Shown: positions 25,458-34,551 of the stretch, piece by piece
How positions within the stretch are numbered: the stretch's first letter is position 1
How the letters are laid out: every line of letters starts with the position of its first letter
Assembly: GCF_038561935.1 (NCBI RefSeq)
Contig: NZ_CP102770.1
Span: 2,046,001-2,110,000 of the forward strand
Length of the DNA stretch: 64,000 nucleotides
Direction: 5' to 3'
Origin: Myxococcus stipitatus
GTDB lineage: Bacteria; Myxococcota; Myxococcia; Myxococcales; Myxococcaceae
Made by a program: the position numbers and the translations under genes
The notes under the pieces: generated by a model
Seen by the model: the letters and a program-made list of their open reading frames with translations, nothing else
What the model was told of the DNA's origin: nothing
The model's database searches: none

Positions 25458-25889
25458 TTATTGCAGGATGGCGCCGAAACTGCTGCACCTCTTATCCAGT
25501 TGTTTTCGATCTGGATTCAGCTTCGTCGAATAGAAGAGCCAGCCGCCTCCGCATTCAATGCTCCAGAATGAATGCTCCTTGAGTCGACATGGCTTGCCTT
25601 CCTTGACGCCCGGACAAACCTGGACGACGGCGCGGTGGAGGGGAGAGTCGGGAGCCTCTCGGTCCGACGCACGGGACTCTCGAAGCCACACACTCATCAC
25701 GTGCTTCGTGTCTCCCTCGACGAGCGCTCCGATCCGGTACGCATTCGTGGTGAAGGCGTGTGCGGCCATCAACGTCTTCTCCTCTCCCGACTGGTTCACC
25801 CAGCCCGCGGCCGCCACGCTGTCCACTAAATGTCCTGGAGCCGGGAAACAAAGACCCAGGACCGCGAGCCCAGCACAAAGAGATGTCAT
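25458..25889 (-). CDS. Small secreted protein of unknown function
   Basis: 143 residues with a short signal peptide (LCAGLAVLGLCFPAPG). It has four later cysteines (VCPGVKEGKPC, ECGGGW, RCSS) that could pair, which suits an exported protein. GRID-like folds or enzyme motifs are not apparent. The start follows a GGGGGG run. No operon partner. Confidence 0.65.
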   Translation of the reverse strand: MTSLCAGLAVLGLCFPAPGHLVDSVAAAGWVNQSGEEKTLMAAHAFTTNAYRIGALVEGDTKHVMSVWLRESRASDREAPDSPLHRAVVQVCPGVKEGKPCRLKEHSFWSIECGGGWLFYSTKLNPDRKQLDKRCSSFGAILQ

Positions 25890-25976
25890 TGATATGGCCC
25901 CCCTGACCTGTACGAGCCCACATCATACCTCATGGGCTCTCATTGACGAAGGATGGGAGTGAAGGCTCTTGTGCTG

Positions 25977-27440
25977 TCAGGGCCGCGTGACGTGCACGAG
26001 GCTTGTCATCGCGTCCACGTACAGGGTCGTGTCGTCGGCATACAGTGGCAGCAACGGGGTGACGGAGACCTGGTTCAGCTTCGTCTTCCGGAGCTGCTGG
26101 GTGGCCGGGTCCTTGAACACGGCGTAGGGGACATCCTGGATGACATACGGCTTGCCATCCACGTGACCGATGACCATCAGCACATGCCCGGGGACGACGA
26201 TGAGGTCACCCACCTGTGCTTGGGCCAGCGCGCGCAGCCGCTCTGCGTGCGAGTCCTGCGCCGTGAAGAAGCGGTGGTTCAGCGCCGCACTCCTCCCTTG
26301 CTGGCCGGAGTTAGGTGGCAGAAACAGCCCCATGCTGCGGTACACCTCGCTGGTCAGTCCGCTGCAGTCGCGCGCATTGAACTGATGCCCCCAGCCATAG
26401 CGCTCGCCGAGGAACTTGAAGGCCTGTCGGAGGATGTTGGCGCGTGTCAGCGGGAGATAACCCGGCGCTGAATCGGCGGTTCGCCGCAGCAGCGCGCTCT
26501 GGAAGGCCAGGGAGCCGTCCTGCTCGCGCACCGGGAGCACCACCGGCCACGATGCATAGCTGCTGGCGCCGTTGACGGGCTCTCCGGGAGACACCTCCGC
26601 CCGTGGGAGCGCGACCCCCATGTCGAGTTCGAGCTCGGACACCCTGGGGGCTTCCGGCGTAAAGACTGTTCGCACCTGGTCGCCCGTGACGACACGCCCG
26701 GGGGCTCTCTCCACGTACGAGAACACCGCGTCCGCTGTCCCTTCCGCGACAGCTTCGCGCTGGACCCAGGCGGGCCCCTGGGTCGTCAGGACGAACAGCC
26801 ATTGTTGATCCGCACTGTGGTGCGCGATGACGACCGGCTCGCCAGGGAACAGGATGCCGGCCTGCAAGCTCTCGTAGTCGCGCAGGTCCTCCCCCGCATG
26901 GAATCGCTGGGTGGACGGCAGTGTCCGCAGGGGCGTGCGCCGCACGCTGAGTCCGTAGCGCGCGGGGACGGCTTCGGGGATGTGCGCGGCCGCCGTGTTC
27001 TGGCGCAGCTGTTCGAGCATCGCCTCCGTCACCGGTCGGCCCTGTTCGTCGATGACGGCCTGGATGGGCGACTGCTGCGCATCCTGGAGCCATCGAGCGA
27101 CCTGCGCGCGCGTCAGCGTGGCTGGGACTTGCTTCAAGTCGACCAGGCCGCCCTCCGGACCGAAAGCGCGCCTGCGCTTCTCGGTCACCTGGTGGGCATC
27201 GAGCAGCACCTCGTCGGGTGACGGTGCGCGGCGGATCCAGAACTCGGGCGACAGCATGTCTTCGTGGAACGCGGGCACTCCGGCCGGAGACACGGCGAGC
27301 GTGGACGGCGTGGCACAGGCGGAGATGCTGGCGGTGAGCCCCACGACCGCGAGCGAGAGAGTCCGCATCCTCCAAGTGAGCGCGCCCGTCCGGCACGTCG
27401 TCGCAGGTGTCTGAGTGGAGGGGGATGCCAGTCGGCTCAT
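25977..27440 (-). CDS. NlpC/P60 cell-wall peptidase lipoprotein with SH3-like domain
   Basis: 487 residues if started at 27440 (MSRLASPS, with GGAG eight bases upstream); a start at 27368 (MRTLSLAV) would give a shorter signal peptide. The lipobox is SISAC. The middle (about residues 160-300) looks like the SH3b1/SH3b2 module of peptidoglycan peptidases, and the C-terminal 150 residues are NlpC/P60: the catalytic cysteine is in ARDCSGLTSEVYRSMG and the histidine in VPGHVLMVIGHV. This family cuts D-Glu-diaminopimelate bonds in cell wall peptides. Confidence 0.9.
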   Translation of the reverse strand: MSRLASPSTQTPATTCRTGALTWRMRTLSLAVVGLTASISACATPSTLAVSPAGVPAFHEDMLSPEFWIRRAPSPDEVLLDAHQVTEKRRRAFGPEGGLVDLKQVPATLTRAQVARWLQDAQQSPIQAVIDEQGRPVTEAMLEQLRQNTAAAHIPEAVPARYGLSVRRTPLRTLPSTQRFHAGEDLRDYESLQAGILFPGEPVVIAHHSADQQWLFVLTTQGPAWVQREAVAEGTADAVFSYVERAPGRVVTGDQVRTVFTPEAPRVSELELDMGVALPRAEVSPGEPVNGASSYASWPVVLPVREQDGSLAFQSALLRRTADSAPGYLPLTRANILRQAFKFLGERYGWGHQFNARDCSGLTSEVYRSMGLFLPPNSGQQGRSAALNHRFFTAQDSHAERLRALAQAQVGDLIVVPGHVLMVIGHVDGKPYVIQDVPYAVFKDPATQQLRKTKLNQVSVTPLLPLYADDTTLYVDAMTSLVHVTRP

Positions 27441-27636
27441 TCGTTGAACTCCGAGAGGGGGAAGACGGCTCCAGGTGGCCGTGCTTGCGTGCGGCGACGA
27501 GCAGGTCCGCTCACTCGTGGCCGGTTGCTCACCCTTTGTCCAACGAAACCTCATCGCGAGCGATTTCACGGGCGCTCGGCGTTTTCTCCGGGAATGGAGG
27601 GCGGGGACACCCTTGCCCTCCGCCCCAGGGGGCTGC

Positions 27637-29619
27637 CTACTTCACCGTGCCGCCGGAGTGGCGGACGACGGCGCTGGAGCCCGGAACGCGCCCTTCCTGT
27701 GGCAGCGGCTCCAACCGGCCCCCGAGGTTCCTCGCCAGGAAGGCCTCCACGCGCGCGTGGTAGTCCAGGTTGTTCTCGGGCCGATAGAAGCCGTGGCCTT
27801 CGTCCGGATAGAGCACATAGGTCACGTCACGCCCGGCCTTCTCCATCGCGGATACCATCTGCTCGGACTCCGACTGCTTCACCCGCGGGTCATTCGCTCC
27901 CTGTGCCACGAGCAGGGGGATGCGAATCTTGTCCACGGAGAAGACGGGGGAGGTGGCGCGCAGCCGCTCCTGCTCGGCCGGGTCGTCCACGTCGCCCACG
28001 CGCTGGGCATACGAGCCTCGGATGACCTGCCACTGCGGTGGGAAGGACTTCAGGAACGTGAAGAGGTTGGAGATGCCAAAGGCATCCACCGCGCAGCGAT
28101 ACACCGTGGGGCTGTAGGCCGCGCCCGCGAGCGCCGCGTAGCCGCCGTAGGAGCTGCCCATGATGGCGACCCGCGAGGCATCCACCTGGCCCTCCTTCAC
28201 GGCCCACGCCACTGCGTCCTCCAGGTCGTCGTTCATCGCGCGGCCCCACTGGCGGTTGCCCGCGTTGAGGAAGGTCTTTCCCAGCCCCGCGGACGCGCGG
28301 AAGTTGACCTGGAGCACCGCGTAGCCTCGGTTCGCCAGCCACTGCACCTCCGGGTTGAAACGCCAGGTGTCTCGCGTCCACGGGCCGCCATGCACCAACA
28401 GCACCGTGGGCAGCGGTCCCTGTGGCGCGTCCACCGGCCGTGTCAGGTAGCCCGTCAGCGTCAGGCCGTCGCGGGACTTCAGCTGGAAGGGCTGCATCCG
28501 GGCCAGCGGCGTCTGTTCCAGCGCGGGCTGGTTGGAGAAGAGCAGCTCGGCGCGGTGGGTCGACCGGTCGTAGGTGTAGTAGCGCAACGGCGCGGCGTCC
28601 TTCTCGAAGGCCACCACCCACCGGCGGTCCGCGCGGTCGCGGCTGACCAGGGAGAAGTCTCCGTCGTCCATGCGGCTCAGCACCTCGAAGTCCTCGCGGA
28701 GGCTCGGGTCCAGCACCTTCCACCGCATGTGGCCGTCGGTGTTGAAGGCCACGGCCTGGACCACCTTGCGCTCGGGATGGAAGAGGACGTCGAACACGTC
28801 TGAGCTCGGGTCCTCCGCGAGCACCTTCTCCGCGCCCGTGCGCAGCACCTTCTCCACCACCCGCGAGGTGTTGGAGCCGTGCGGGCTCTTCAGGTACACC
28901 TTCGCGCCGTCGCGCGAGAAGCCGATGAACCCCATGTACTGCGGGAAGACATTCTCCCGCAGAGGCACCTCCAGCAGCGTCCGCCACGGAGTGCGCGGGG
29001 AGTCCCGAACACGTAGCACGGTGGTTCCGTCTGGCTTCTGCGCCAGCGCTCCGCGCACGTCGAGCTTCGCATCCGCCGTCCAGTTCATCACGTCGCCTGG
29101 GTCCTGCGTGTCGAGCGTGATGGCGCCGGTGTCGAGCGACACGCGGTAGATGTCCGAGCCCGTGCGCTCCCGGAGGTTCATCGTCACCAGGATTTCTCGC
29201 GGTGCGGTGGGAGAGGATTCCAGCATTCTGGCCCGGATGCCCTGGAAGGGTGTCAGGTCGCGCACCACGCCCGTCGACAGGTCGGCGGCATAGACATGCG
29301 TGTTCTCGTCGCCATCGGAGTCCTGCGGGTAGAGGAGGGTGCGCGAGTCCTGCGACCACTCGTAGTACCGGACGCCCCGCTTGGGCTCCTTCGTCACGGC
29401 ACGGGTGTCGTCCTTGCCTTGCAGTGTCCGCACCCAGACCTGCATGACGCCCTTTGCATCGGGCGCGACCCAGGCCAGCTTCTCTCCGTTCGGCGACAGA
29501 GTGGGCTTGTCCCGGACGGCGTTGCCGAACAACAGCGTCCGGGGAATCACGGGCGGCGACTCCGCCAGCGCGGGCACGGCCCACAGCATCAACACCATCA
29601 CCCCACGGCGCAGCAGCAT
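27637..29619 (-). CDS. Secreted S9-family prolyl-oligopeptidase
   Basis: 660 residues from the ATG at 29619, with a signal peptide MLLRRGVMVLMLWAVPALA. Residues 30-390 form a beta-propeller (repeats such as KPTLSPNGEKLAWVAPDA and YYEWSQDSRTLLY). The C-terminal 250 are the alpha/beta hydrolase: nucleophile GSSYGGYAALAG, acid in VAQGANDPRVKQSES, histidine in PDEGHGFYRPEN. This is the S9C acylaminoacyl-peptidase-like type, which trims short peptides. A tRNA-Gly lies upstream on the same strand. A longer N-terminus is open to 29703 but has no signal sequence. Confidence 0.93.
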   Translation of the reverse strand: MLLRRGVMVLMLWAVPALAESPPVIPRTLLFGNAVRDKPTLSPNGEKLAWVAPDAKGVMQVWVRTLQGKDDTRAVTKEPKRGVRYYEWSQDSRTLLYPQDSDGDENTHVYAADLSTGVVRDLTPFQGIRARMLESSPTAPREILVTMNLRERTGSDIYRVSLDTGAITLDTQDPGDVMNWTADAKLDVRGALAQKPDGTTVLRVRDSPRTPWRTLLEVPLRENVFPQYMGFIGFSRDGAKVYLKSPHGSNTSRVVEKVLRTGAEKVLAEDPSSDVFDVLFHPERKVVQAVAFNTDGHMRWKVLDPSLREDFEVLSRMDDGDFSLVSRDRADRRWVVAFEKDAAPLRYYTYDRSTHRAELLFSNQPALEQTPLARMQPFQLKSRDGLTLTGYLTRPVDAPQGPLPTVLLVHGGPWTRDTWRFNPEVQWLANRGYAVLQVNFRASAGLGKTFLNAGNRQWGRAMNDDLEDAVAWAVKEGQVDASRVAIMGSSYGGYAALAGAAYSPTVYRCAVDAFGISNLFTFLKSFPPQWQVIRGSYAQRVGDVDDPAEQERLRATSPVFSVDKIRIPLLVAQGANDPRVKQSESEQMVSAMEKAGRDVTYVLYPDEGHGFYRPENNLDYHARVEAFLARNLGGRLEPLPQEGRVPGSSAVVRHSGGTVK

Positions 29620-29853
29620 CGAGTCTCCCAGCGGCGTCGTCCCTCGGGACGAAAAAACAGCGTCACGCCGCCTGAACACCCATCGGGGCTGCCTATTTCG
29701 CACTCACCCTCCAGCTCTCCCTGGACCGGCCCGAGCGGTCGCGGCCGGCTGGCGATGTGGAGGAGGGCGTCAGAAGGCTCCTGACCGGAGGACTGGGCCA
29801 TGCCCACGTATCTCTTCGTTCGCGTCGAGGCGGGACTTGGGTGCACTGCTTGA

Positions 29854-29924
29854 AGCGGGTGACGGGATTCGAACCCGTGTCGCGGGTCTGGGAAACCAGC
29901 ATCCTGCCGCTGGACGACACCCGC
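29854..29924 (-). tRNA. tRNA-Gly (CCC)
   Basis: Acceptor GCGGGTG pairs with CACCCGC. The D loop AGCGGCA has the GG pair and the T loop TTCGAAT is canonical. The anticodon loop TTCCCAG gives CCC. Position 28-42 is a T-C mismatch in the anticodon stem. CCA is not encoded. It lies downstream of the frameshifted copy of the small peptide gene, as the five-tRNA array does for the intact copy. Confidence 0.92.
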
Positions 29925-29972
29925 GTTGCTTGCCCCACTTCCAATGAACCCAGGCGGTGTGTTGTCTGCCAT

Positions 29973-30086
29973 TCAGGCCGAGTCCCACGATGCGCTTCGA
30001 GCCGATGCTCCCAAGGGGCTGGATGCGGCGTCGAGTCTGTGAACACCGCGCTTCATCGGATTCGTCCGCACTGTCACCGTCGTCAT
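29973..30086 (-). pseudogene. Frameshifted second copy of the small conserved peptide
   Basis: Same ribosome site (GAAAGGAG) and opening block as the copy at 14046-14204: MTTVTVRTNPMKRG, then DAASS. The reading frame then differs: by aligning the two copies, this one has one base fewer after DAASS, and the later shared block (GSIGSKRIVGLG) is found in the next frame. As read it stops after 37 residues. Either the gene has decayed, the sequence has an error, or the frame change is used. It lies 48 bases upstream of tRNA-Gly. Confidence 0.6.
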
Positions 30087-30237
30087 GGTCGCCGCTCCTT
30101 TCGTCGGGACTCTCCGGTGATTGGTTTTTCCCCTGACGCGGCGGTGCCGGCCCGGTTTGCGTAGTCGAACCGGAGCGTCCTCCTCTTCGTGGATGAGCGC
30201 ATGACTGGACGTGTCGAATGGGGGAGAGTTCCAACTC

Positions 30238-30507
30238 ATGCGCAAGTTCCCGATGCCCGCCCTGCTTCTCTCGATTCTTGCCGTCGGCATCATCGTGGCC
30301 GTGGCTGGGACCTGGAGAATGGGCAGGACGAACATCCTCGTCGTCAATGCGTCCGGACGCGAGCTGCGGAGCTTGGAGGTGAAGTTCCCGGGACGCGCAT
30401 GCCGCTACGAGAACGTCGCCCTTCGAGCGGAGGTCCAATGTGAAGGGCGCGCGGACCGGGATGTGCTGCGGCCCGATGGCACCCTCGACGCCACCCGGTC
30501 TCATTAG
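30238..30507 (+). CDS. Small membrane-anchored protein, function unknown
   Basis: 89 residues from the ATG at 30238, with GGGGGAGAG upstream. One membrane helix occupies residues 7-28 (ALLLSILAVGIIVAVAG). The following short domain has two cysteines (GRACRYEN and EVQCEGR). No family recognised. A start at 30211 would add nine residues. It lies divergent from the frameshifted peptide copy. Confidence 0.6.
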   Translation: MRKFPMPALLLSILAVGIIVAVAGTWRMGRTNILVVNASGRELRSLEVKFPGRACRYENVALRAEVQCEGRADRDVLRPDGTLDATRSH

Positions 30508-30540
30508 CGCCCGCGCGACACAACGGCGCGTCCTCCCTGC

Positions 30541-31476
30541 TCACGGGCTCGATGTCTTCATGGCCGCCGTCGCCTTGCGGAAGGCCGAGGGCGTCTGGCC
30601 GAAGTGCCGGTGGAATGCCCGGTTCAGGCCGGACTGACTCGCGAACCCCACCGCATGTGCGATTTCGCCAATGGAGTCCTCTCCATCCCGAAGTCGCTGC
30701 GCGACCAGGTCCAGCCGGAGGTTCATCAGGTACGTCATCGGCGGCTGTCCGATGCGCTCCTGGAAGAGCAGGGCGAACCGCGTGCGAGACATCCCCACGC
30801 GTGTGGCCAGCTCCCCAACGGACCACGCATGAGCAGGGTCCAGGTGGAGCTGATGGAGGGCCTCCGCCAGTCGAGGCTCCCTCAATCCTGCAAGCCATCC
30901 CGGCGGAGTCTCGTCCGTGGCGAGAAGCAGGGCACGCAGCACCTGGACGAACAGCGCCTCCGTGATTCGAGCCGCCGCCATGGTCGCACCGGGTGCCGAG
31001 GAAGTCGCCTCGAAGGCGAGGGCATCCAGCAGCGTGCGGAGCGCGGGAAGAAAGGCCAGTCTCGTTCGGTCCAGATGGACCACAGGCGGGAGCCCTCGCG
31101 GCATTCGGGCTCCTTGCGCTCCCTCGGCGGCGAACTTGCCGCAGACCAGTCGAGTGGACTCGCCCGTGCCCTCCACCCGACGAACACCCTCCACCCAGGG
31201 ATGCCGCTCCACGAGCCGCGCCAGGGGCGAGACCGGAGCCTGGGGCGAGGACATCAGCAGGTGCGCCTGTCCCTCGAAGAGGACGACCAGCTCACCGGCC
31301 TCCAGCTGATGGTCGCCGCGTGAGGTGCGCAGCATGCACCGTCCCTGCTCCACCAGGTGGAACGACGCGAAGGGGCCCTCCGGCAGGTCCATGCCCCAGG
31401 GCTCGCGCAGCTCCCAGGCGGCATAGATGCTGCCTTTCAGGCGCATCCCGCGAAGTACCGCCGAGAGTGGCTCCAT
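30541..31476 (-). CDS. AraC-family regulator with cupin-type sensor
   Basis: 311 residues. The N-terminal 190 resemble the cupin-like domain of AraC activators (WGMDLPEGPFASFHLVEQG, QLEAGELVVLFEGQAH). The C-terminal HTH pair has WSVGELATRVGMSRTRFALL and GEIAHAVGFASQSGLNRAF. Divergent from the monooxygenase-like gene at 31612, its most plausible target (135 bp between starts). Confidence 0.92.
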   Translation of the reverse strand: MEPLSAVLRGMRLKGSIYAAWELREPWGMDLPEGPFASFHLVEQGRCMLRTSRGDHQLEAGELVVLFEGQAHLLMSSPQAPVSPLARLVERHPWVEGVRRVEGTGESTRLVCGKFAAEGAQGARMPRGLPPVVHLDRTRLAFLPALRTLLDALAFEATSSAPGATMAAARITEALFVQVLRALLLATDETPPGWLAGLREPRLAEALHQLHLDPAHAWSVGELATRVGMSRTRFALLFQERIGQPPMTYLMNLRLDLVAQRLRDGEDSIGEIAHAVGFASQSGLNRAFHRHFGQTPSAFRKATAAMKTSSP

Positions 31477-31611
31477 CCTCGTTGCCTCCTTCTGGAACGC
31501 CGGGCACGGAAATCGGGACGGGCGACGAAGCCGGCGTCCTCGCTTGCTTCTATACGTTCAGGGCCGGGCGCGAATCCACGCTCGGATTCCCATGCGCCCG
31601 AGAGGTCATCG

Positions 31612-32022
31612 ATGTCCGTGAAGTTCCCACGAGCGGCCTTGCTTCTTCTGGTCGCTGTCATAGGAGGCGTGGGTATCGCCGCGCAGCCTCAACCCCTGAC
31701 GAAGAAGGACTCACCCATGGTCGTGGAGTACATCCGCTATTCCGTTCCCGCCGAGCGGGCAGGGGCGTTTCTCGAAGCCTACCAGCGCGCGGGCGAGCAC
31801 CTGCGCGCCTCGCCCCATTGCCTGCGCTACGAAGTGAGCCGAGGCGTCGAGGAGCCCAACCACTTCATCGTCCGCATCGAGTGGGACTCCGAGGAAGGAC
31901 ATCTCCAGGGGTTTCGTCGGAGCGCCGAGTTCCGGAAGTTCTTCGAGCTCGTGAAGCCGTTCGTCTCCGACATCCAGGAGATGAAGCACTATCGCGTCGA
32001 GAGCGCGTGGGGCCGCCCCTGA
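31612..32022 (+). CDS. Exported antibiotic-biosynthesis-monooxygenase (ABM) family protein
   Basis: 136 residues from an ATG with GAGAGG nearby; signal peptide FPRAALLLLVAVIGGVGIAA. The mature part carries the ABM ferredoxin-like fold: EYIRYSVPAERAGAFLEAYQ, RYEVSRGVEEPNHFIVRIEW, then GFRRSAEFRKFFELVKPF and MKHYRV. These cofactor-free dimers oxidise quinols or degrade other small molecules; the substrate is unknown. Divergent partner of an AraC regulator. Confidence 0.87.
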   Translation: MSVKFPRAALLLLVAVIGGVGIAAQPQPLTKKDSPMVVEYIRYSVPAERAGAFLEAYQRAGEHLRASPHCLRYEVSRGVEEPNHFIVRIEWDSEEGHLQGFRRSAEFRKFFELVKPFVSDIQEMKHYRVESAWGRP

Positions 32023-32118
32023 GCCACGTGCCCCCGTTGGATTGACCCGGTTTTCGCGCGACATATATCGTTGCTTCTCCGTCGGCCCGGCATCCACGGC
32101 GACAACGAGGAGGGGGCG

Positions 32119-34053
32119 ATGCAAGCGAACCGTTCCAGCGCATGGGCCCTCGCGGCCACCCTCGCATTCCTCTGCGCCGCCTGTTCGAGCGAATCGTCAG
32201 AGCGTCCGCCCTCACGAGCGCCGAGCCTCGCGGTCATCGGCCCGCCTCCCGCGCCTGAGTCCGCGCCTCCCGTGCCCACTCCACCGGCGCCGGTGGCCCA
32301 TGTGCCGACTGCGTCAGCGCACGAGCCCTCGCTGCTGCTGTCCGAACCCTCGGAGCTCATCCTCCTGGAACAGCAGGGGCTGTCCTTCGGCCAGCAGCTC
32401 GGCGCACCCGCGGAGGACGCGCAGAGCCTCCTCGCGTCGCCACGGTATGCGTCCTTCGTCTCGGTCATCGAGCGCGACCTCGCCGAGCTCTCCAGCCGGG
32501 ACGGCATCGCCCTCAGTCAGTTCCCGCTCGACCCCCAGCGCCTGAACTATGTCTTTGATGCGCGGTGGCTGCGCTCGCCGCGCGCGCGCTTCCAGCTGGT
32601 GGGCGTGGTCAACCGGCTCGACATGCGCTTCGCGACGCCCAAGGAGTGTGGCCAGCTCCGGTTGATCTACCGCCTCTCGTTGCAGCCGGAAGGCCGTCCC
32701 GTCGTCCGACTGCCAATGACTGTCAACGTCATCCGGCCCTTGCCCATGGCTCCGGGGGGAAGTTGCAGGGCGATGGCCCAGCAGTGGCGCGCACTGCCCT
32801 CGACCGCCTCCGAGCGAGTCGCCGCGGTGGGCCGGAGGGTGGCTCGGCTGCCGCCCATGAGCGGGCTCGAGACGAACTTCCAGAACCTGCACGGACCGGG
32901 AACCCCCGACGCGGATGACCATGCGGAGTACGTCCTCAGGTCCTTCGAGGTGCGGCGGGAGCGACTCGTCCCTCGGCTGCTCCTCAACACGCCTCGGGCG
33001 GACCTCGATGCGGCGGAGAGGAAGGCGCTGGTGGGCTGGATTGCGAAGAACTTCATGGACATCGACGCCGGGCGCTCCGTCCTTCCAGACAGGTTCCTGG
33101 CCACGCGAGCCATCTCGGTGAGCCCGCGCGGGCTCTCCCGGCCCGCCAATCGCGTCTTCAGCTCCCTCCTCGCATCCGAACTCGACTCACGCGTGTTCGC
33201 GGAGCTCCCCTATGCGAAGGCGAAGATGGCGCGCTCGCCTCGGGGGCTGCTGCGACGGCTGGACGGCTTCACGTGCACGGGGTGTCATCAAAGCCGCGCT
33301 GTCGCGGGCTTCCATCTCCCGGGCGAGGAGCGAGACCCGGACCAGACGTTCAATGCCCTCGCGGTCGGCGTCTCCCCGCATCTGCACGAGGAGCTCGGCT
33401 GGCGGGGACGGATGCTCGCGAGCATCGCGGAGGGCGCCACCTTCGTTGAGCCGAGACCGTTCCCCGAGCGCCCCACCGCGTCCGGTCTCTACGGCTCACA
33501 TTGCGGTCTCGGTGACCCGAGCTTCGCGGACTGGACGTGCCAGGCCGGGCTCGAGTGCCGCGACAGCCACCACGACGAAGTCGGGTTCTGCGCGCCAGTG
33601 CTCCGGTCCTCCGGCGACGCGTGTGAGAACGCGCGAGTGGTCGCCCGTCCGGGGGCGAGCGGCGACCAGCTCGTCGCGGACCCTCCCGAGGTGTGTCAGG
33701 GGGAGCCCCCGGACAGCATTCCGTGCATCACGAATCGCTATGGGTTCCCGCTCGGCTCCTGCTCCGTGGCGTGCGCCCGGCCTGGGACGCGCTCGGGCTC
33801 ATCGGTGTGCGCGATGATGCTCGTCTCCGGTTACGAGCAGGTCTGCTTTCCACTGGAGGAGCCGATTGAAGACTGCGTCCGGAAGCGAGGGCTCGTGGCC
33901 GCCATGACCACCCGCGCCTGCTCCGTCGACGAGCCCTGTCGCGATGACTACGGCTGCGGCCGCTACCCAGGCAGCGCCCCCGGAACCGGGGCCTGCGTGC
34001 CGCCCTACTTCTTGTTCGACTTCCGGGTCGATGGGCCCCGGCTCGACCGCTGA
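32119..34053 (+). CDS. Large lipoprotein with a single CxxCH haem-binding-type motif
   Basis: 644 residues from the ATG at 32119 (GGAGGGGGCG upstream). Signal peptide and lipobox LCAACSS. After a proline-rich linker (about residues 22-65) a globular domain follows, with FTCTGCHQSRAVAGFHLPG near residue 395, a classic c-type haem motif. The C-terminal 200 residues contain many cysteines (for example WTCQAGLECRDSHHDEVGFC) in disulphide-like pairs. Possibly a redox or secreted adhesive protein; I do not recognise the family. Confidence 0.85.
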   Translation: MQANRSSAWALAATLAFLCAACSSESSERPPSRAPSLAVIGPPPAPESAPPVPTPPAPVAHVPTASAHEPSLLLSEPSELILLEQQGLSFGQQLGAPAEDAQSLLASPRYASFVSVIERDLAELSSRDGIALSQFPLDPQRLNYVFDARWLRSPRARFQLVGVVNRLDMRFATPKECGQLRLIYRLSLQPEGRPVVRLPMTVNVIRPLPMAPGGSCRAMAQQWRALPSTASERVAAVGRRVARLPPMSGLETNFQNLHGPGTPDADDHAEYVLRSFEVRRERLVPRLLLNTPRADLDAAERKALVGWIAKNFMDIDAGRSVLPDRFLATRAISVSPRGLSRPANRVFSSLLASELDSRVFAELPYAKAKMARSPRGLLRRLDGFTCTGCHQSRAVAGFHLPGEERDPDQTFNALAVGVSPHLHEELGWRGRMLASIAEGATFVEPRPFPERPTASGLYGSHCGLGDPSFADWTCQAGLECRDSHHDEVGFCAPVLRSSGDACENARVVARPGASGDQLVADPPEVCQGEPPDSIPCITNRYGFPLGSCSVACARPGTRSGSSVCAMMLVSGYEQVCFPLEEPIEDCVRKRGLVAAMTTRACSVDEPCRDDYGCGRYPGSAPGTGACVPPYFLFDFRVDGPRLDR

Positions 34054-34551
34054 CGGGCTGGCGACCTCCGCGCGTGGGCGGATGAATATGCACGCGTCAC
34101 CGGAGGCCTTCCGCCGTGTATCCAAGAGATACCCGCCACCGGGCAACGAACTCGGAGGCGTCGCGTCGTAAGCCTTGACGCAGACGCACCGCGGCGGCAT
34201 TTTCGTTCAACAGTGCATTGTTGCACCGGGCTTCGCCCCCGCGTGTTCACGGGTGAGCGCGACCCCAGGGTCAATGCCTGATTGAAAGACACCACTGTCC
34301 GAAACGGGAACGCTCGCGCGGGCGAGACAAAACTGCTTTCAGGGCACTGCTTTAAGCCATCGGGTGTCACGTCTCTTTACGCCCGTGGCGGTGCGACCTG
34401 GAGTGCTGGTGCTCCAGGTAATTCATTAAAAGCAGGCTATTCCATTCTATCGGCCTGTGTGGCCCGACAGTTGCTCCATGCCTGAGCACGCTGGCCGCGG
34501 CTGACGGGACGTCAGGCGGCGGCGTAACCCCCTGAACCAGAGGAAACGGAA
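34054..34551. other. Intergenic region upstream of the second M57 protease
   Basis: About 500 bases with no supported gene. The 3' part (34410-34470) is notably A/T-richer than the surroundings and would suit a promoter, but no clear promoter pair can be assigned. Nothing else is recognised. Confidence 0.5.

Noticed and set aside
27475..28803. 442-codon + strand frame opposite the S9 peptidase
   Set aside because: Antisense of the S9 catalytic domain.
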